64,000 nucleotides of DNA from contig JAWKQR010000025.1 of the NCBI GenBank assembly GCA_041390025.1, positions 14,083 through 78,082 of the forward strand. Direction: 5' to 3'. This DNA comes from JBFFMO01 sp041390025. GTDB taxonomy: Bacteria > Myxococcota_A > Bradymonadia > Bradymonadales > Bradymonadaceae. Shown here in pieces: positions 61,082 to 64,000 of this stretch (position 1 is the first letter of the stretch; the number at the start of each line of letters is the position of its first letter). Below the pieces are notes generated by a model. The model did not search any database. It had not been told where the DNA came from and worked only from the letters and a program-made list of their open reading frames with translations. The position numbers and the translations under genes were made by a program.

Positions 61082-61207
61082 AACAACCTCATCCACGACA
61101 ACGGCGAGCCGCCCACCGCGGCGACTCACTCTACTTAATGATGACCAGACTGGCTTCGAGATTCATTGTGTCGATTAACCGTGTCTGATTCAAGGGCGGA
61201 CTCCGCA

Positions 61208-61855
61208 TCATTTTATCCGCGCATCACAATCCAAGACCAAAACCCGCGGCAAAACTGAGTCAACCTCTACATCGATGTAACTCTCCGAGCGTCGATTGTA
61301 TTCACGGACGAGCGCAAGAAAGGTTTCAATTCCGCGAATCGGCAGATCACACTGAGGGGTGCGATAGTGAATGGGGATGGCGCAGCGCGCGCCTGTGCGG
61401 CGGATCCACTCGATGGCTTGGAATGCTCCGATCGTAAAAAATCCACCGACGGGCACAAAGAGAATGTCGGGGCATGTGATCGGCCAGTCGTGGGGCACGG
61501 CCTGGCCCACGTCCCCCAGATGCATCAATGTCCATTGGTCACATGCAATCGTGAGCACGTCGGTGAACCCGCCGCGGCGAAGCCCATCGTATTCGTCGTG
61601 GGCAACGGCACGACGCTCAATGGAAAAAGGTCCCACGACGCCGTCATGCACCAAGGGTGGGGGCGGCACCACATCCGCGAGGTCGCTGTGGTCGAGGTGA
61701 TCATGGGTACACACAGCGCCCACAAACTCACCCACGATCGGGGGATAGCGCATTTTGCCGCCGAACCCACCGGGCTGATAGGGGTCGACCAGCAAACACG
61801 CGCCGTTGGACGCCGTGAGAGAAACACATGCATGGCCATGGTAACGAATCCGCAT
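61208..61855 (-). CDS. Metallo-beta-lactamase-fold hydrolase (UlaG-like)
   Basis: 215 residues. The fold begins MRIRYHGHACVSL (UlaG/YtnP-like opening with GHA) and has the metal-binding THDHLDHSD (about residues 50-58); further ligands are His and Asp in LMHLGDVG (about 111) and His in PIHYRTP (about 163). It belongs to the MBL-fold Zn-dependent hydrolase group related to UlaG; the substrate is unknown. It is divergent from rpsB across 176 bp. Confidence 0.85.
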   Translation of the reverse strand: MRIRYHGHACVSLTASNGACLLVDPYQPGGFGGKMRYPPIVGEFVGAVCTHDHLDHSDLADVVPPPPLVHDGVVGPFSIERRAVAHDEYDGLRRGGFTDVLTIACDQWTLMHLGDVGQAVPHDWPITCPDILFVPVGGFFTIGAFQAIEWIRRTGARCAIPIHYRTPQCDLPIRGIETFLALVREYNRRSESYIDVEVDSVLPRVLVLDCDARIK

Positions 61856-61958
61856 GCGCCTATCGTAGCATCGATCGAACCTTGTAGCATCATCGCTTGC
61901 GTGGGGTGGGGGGGCGTGCTATAGCCTCGCGCCAATTACGCACGCCTCCTGACCGTGC

Positions 61959-61988
61959 GCCCCATGGTGCCCGCTACGCGGGTGGGGC
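61959..61988 (+). promoter_or_regulatory. Hairpin in the rpsB leader (possible S2 autoregulatory site)
   Basis: GCCCCA (61959-61964) pairs with TGGGGC (61983-61988), and CCCGC (61970-61974) pairs with GCGGG (61978-61982) across a three-base loop, leaving a one-sided bulge. It lies 44 bp before the rpsB start and lacks a T-run. Ribosomal protein leaders often carry such sites; that role is an inference. Confidence 0.45.
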
Positions 61989-62031
61989 AACGGGATGACG
62001 GATGGCGGAGGAACAACCAAACGGAGACAAA

Positions 62032-62822
62032 ATGCAAGTAACGATGCGAGACCTACTCGAAGCCGGTGTTCACTTTGGTCACCAGACCAACCGCTGGAAC
62101 CCCAAAATGCGCCCGTACATCTACGGCGCGCGCAACCAAGTTCACATCATCGACCTCAGCAAGACCGTGCGTCTGTTTGCTGACGCGGTTGATTTTGTGC
62201 GCAACGTCGCCGCACACGGCGAGCCTGTGCTGTTTGTCGGTACCCGCGCCAAGCGCAGGAGACCGTCAAGGAACAGGCCGAGCGTGCAGGTCAGTACTAC
62301 GTGGTGAATCGTTGGCTGGGCGGGACGCTCACCAACTTCGCGACGATCAAGAAATCGATCGACCGCCTCAAGGAACTTGACCGTATGGCCCGCGATGGTT
62401 CGTACGCCAAGTACACCAAGAAAGAAGTTCTCAACTTCGAGCGTGAGCGCGAGCGCCTTAACTCGAACGTTGGTGGTATTCAGCACCTCACCGCCCTTCC
62501 CGGCGCGTTGTTTGTGCTCGACCCCAAGAACGAAGAGATCGCGGTCAAGGAAGCCAAGAAACTTGGAATCCCCGTTGTCGCGGTCTGCGACACGAACTGT
62601 GATCCGGACGTTGTCGACTACGTGATTCCTGGCAACGATGACGCGATCCGCGCCATCCGCTTGTTCACGACGGCGATCGCCGATGCTTGCCTCGAAGGCG
62701 GCAAGGCCGGCAAGGGCAACCGCGGTGTTGAAGCGGGCGAGGGCTACACGGCTGCGCCTGTCGCTCCCGCGCCCGAAGTCCAGACTGTTTCGCGCGGCGG
62801 CGGCGAAGCCACCGAGCAATAA
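62032..62822 (+). CDS. rpsB: 30S ribosomal protein S2 (one frameshift in the printed sequence)
   Basis: About 263 residues if read through. S2 sits on the solvent side of the 30S subunit. The start MQVTMRDLLEAGVHFGHQ is typical and has GGAG five bases upstream. Sense continues to LFVGTR at about 62250, then jumps to the neighbouring frame (QAQETVKEQAERAG, then VVNRWLGGTLTNF) to TAA at 62822. One lost C in CCGCC-like sequence explains it. Because rpsB is normally essential and single-copy, this is best read as a sequence error. The pieces are 62032-62307 and 62301-62822. It is followed by tsf. Confidence 0.93.
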
Positions 62823-62865
62823 TATAGTTAGGGTCACGCGTGACCCAACGTAAGAGGAGTTTGAG

Positions 62866-63741
62866 ATGATTACAGCCCAGCTTGTAAAGCAGCTTCGCGA
62901 CCAGACCGGCGCGGGCATGATGGACTGCAAAAAGGCACTGTCCGAAACGGACGGCGACCTTGAAAAGGCCGTCGAGTGGCTTCAGGTCAAAGGTATGGCT
63001 GCAGCGGCGAAGAAAGCCGCGCGTGTTGCCGCCGAAGGACTCGTGCAGGAATGGATCAGCGCAGACGGCAAAGAAGCTGTCCTCGTCGAGATCAACTGCG
63101 AGACCGACTTCGTCACCCGCAACGAGCAGTTCCAAAACCTCGTGGTCGAGATCGCCAACGCCGTGGGGCCAACCGCGGCCACGACGGTCGAAGAGGCGCT
63201 TGCGCTCAACGTGGGCGGAAAATCGCTTGAGAAGGTGATCACGGATGCGGTTTCGACCATCGGCGAGAACATCCGTCTTCGTCGTGTTGCCCGCATCAAA
63301 GCCGACGGCATGGTCGCAAGCTACATGCACGCCGGCAACCAGATCGGTGTGCTCGTGGCCCTTCAGGGTGACAATGAGAGCTTCGCACGCGACGTCGCCA
63401 TGCACATCGCAGCGATGAACCCTGCGGTCCTCTCGCCCGAAGAAATCGATGCGGACACCGCTGCCAAGCAGCAGGAGATCTTCACGCAGATCGTCATCGA
63501 AGAAGGCAAGCCCGAAAACATCGTTCCTCGCATCGTCGAAGGAAAGATGCAGAAGTGGCGCCGCGATGTCAGCCTTCGTGATCAGGCGTTCGTCAAGAAC
63601 CCTGACCTCACGGTGGCTCAGTACGAGAAGGAAACCGGCGGCGTGACGTTGACCGGGTTCGTTCGACTTCAGGTCGGCGAAGGCATCGAAAAAGAAGAGA
63701 AGAGCCTCGCAGACGAGGTAGCGGCAACCCTTAAGGGTTGA
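62866..63741 (+). CDS. tsf: Elongation factor Ts
   Basis: 291 residues. Nucleotide-exchange factor for EF-Tu in translation. The N-terminus reads LVKQLRDQTGAGMMDCKKAL (UBA-like domain), followed by the core motif INCETDFVTRNEQF (about 78-90, the TDFV segment that inserts in EF-Tu) and a C-terminal module with VSLRDQAFVKNPDLTV. An AGAGGAG site precedes the ATG. It lies 43 bp after rpsB, and a strong terminator follows it, so pyrH may be partly separately expressed. Confidence 0.97.
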   Translation: MITAQLVKQLRDQTGAGMMDCKKALSETDGDLEKAVEWLQVKGMAAAAKKAARVAAEGLVQEWISADGKEAVLVEINCETDFVTRNEQFQNLVVEIANAVGPTAATTVEEALALNVGGKSLEKVITDAVSTIGENIRLRRVARIKADGMVASYMHAGNQIGVLVALQGDNESFARDVAMHIAAMNPAVLSPEEIDADTAAKQQEIFTQIVIEEGKPENIVPRIVEGKMQKWRRDVSLRDQAFVKNPDLTVAQYEKETGGVTLTGFVRLQVGEGIEKEEKSLADEVAATLKG

Positions 63742-63747
63742 CGTTGA

Positions 63748-63773
63748 GGAGCGCGGAAGCGCTCCTTTTTTTT
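63748..63773 (+). terminator. Rho-independent terminator after tsf
   Basis: GGAGCGC-GGAA-GCGCTCC forms a 7-bp GC-rich stem with a GNRA-type tetraloop, followed directly by eight T. It starts 6 bp after the tsf stop. Confidence 0.9.
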
Positions 63774-63795
63774 GTCCAAAATTCGCAGGTGCTTC

Positions 63796-64000
63796 ATGAA
63801 CCCCCCAGCATACAAACGCGTTCTCATTAAGTTGAGCGGTGAAGCCCTTCAGGGCGACGCAGGCTATGGCATCGACCCATCGGTGCTGCATGCGTTCGCA
63901 GGCGAAATCGCCGAGCTGCATGCGTTGGGCGCCGAGATCGCCATTGTCATCGGCGGCGGCAACATTTTTCGTGGCGTGGCCGGCAGCACATCGGGCATGG
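63796..64000 (+). CDS. pyrH: UMP kinase, 5' part (cut by window end)
   Basis: Sixty-eight residues are visible. The start MNPPAYKRVLIKLSGEALQG and the later IVIGGGNIFRGVAG are the phosphate-binding segments of bacterial UMP kinases (amino-acid kinase fold), which make UDP. The position after rpsB-tsf is the canonical bacterial order. The remaining two thirds lie beyond the window. Confidence 0.95.
   Translation, partial: MNPPAYKRVLIKLSGEALQGDAGYGIDPSVLHAFAGEIAELHALGAEIAIVIGGGNIFRGVAGSTSGM

Noticed and set aside
62665..63921. Minus-strand open frame of 418 codons
   Set aside because: Antisense to rpsB and tsf.
1..64000. tRNA, rRNA or integrase/att site
   Set aside because: I saw no cloverleaf-like gene, rRNA stretch or phage-type integrase by eye; a tRNA scan would be needed to exclude tRNAs fully.

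Overview
The window reads as chromosomal DNA of a GC-rich (roughly 60%) Gram-negative bacterium of the Myxococcota/deltaproteobacterial type. A Bradymonadales-like lineage is my best guess. This rests on gene content only: many lipoproteins with Asp/Ala- or Asn/Thr-rich linkers after the lipobox, RCC1, LVIVD and Cys-rich repeat surface proteins, Ser/Thr kinase-ATPase-TPR fusions, and a C-factor-like SDR. No 16S rRNA or tRNA gene was seen.

Layout. 1-5.3 kb: 3' end of an LVIVD beta-propeller gene, then a 3-kb lower-GC island (an IS3-family element plus a broken lipoprotein gene) bracketed by a 145-bp direct duplication of the propeller gene's 3' end and by hairpin repeats. 5.3-15.5 kb: arsenite methyltransferase, a 1326-aa lipoprotein, aldo/keto reductase, CAP-domain lipoprotein, SDR, a macro-domain/DksA pair and a Cys-rich lipoprotein. 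15.7-31.7 kb: a giant RCC1 lipoprotein, a kinase-ATPase-TPR gene split by frameshifts, a repeat-filled spacer, two Cys-rich lipoproteins (one carrying a BPI/TULIP-like lipid-binding region) and an intact second kinase-ATPase-TPR gene. 31.8-42.9 kb: dCMP deaminase-rsgA, DUF1963 and FMN-dependent 2-hydroxyacid oxidase genes, a Gly-rich lipoprotein, small lipoproteins, an ABC-2 exporter, a nucleotidyltransferase and an SGNH-hydrolase lipoprotein.

42.9-47.9 kb: a minus-strand redox module (cytochrome b561, ferric-reductase-like heme membrane protein, ApbE and two small single-helix proteins with oppositely charged tails) behind a CusR/PmrA-type two-component system. A three-half-site direct-repeat box lies in front of the module. 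48-54.3 kb: TVP38 protein, small enzymes and a translationally coupled set of epimerase, Cdc48-type AAA+ ATPase, two GvpF/L paralogues and a small HTH-like protein, with no gvpA in view. 54.4-64 kb: acyl-CoA dehydrogenase, RCK potassium channel, cyclic-nucleotide-binding protein, gcvP, HTH-TM2 protein, MBL-fold hydrolase and the canonical rpsB-tsf-pyrH operon, cut by the window edge.

Two themes cross the window. First, at least ten small indels break otherwise well-conserved genes, including rpsB, which should be essential; sequence error is therefore likely for many of them. Second, a 16-bp palindromic operator in front of the acyl-CoA dehydrogenase is nearly repeated in front of the TULIP-like Cys-rich lipoprotein, which suggests a shared lipid-responsive regulator.
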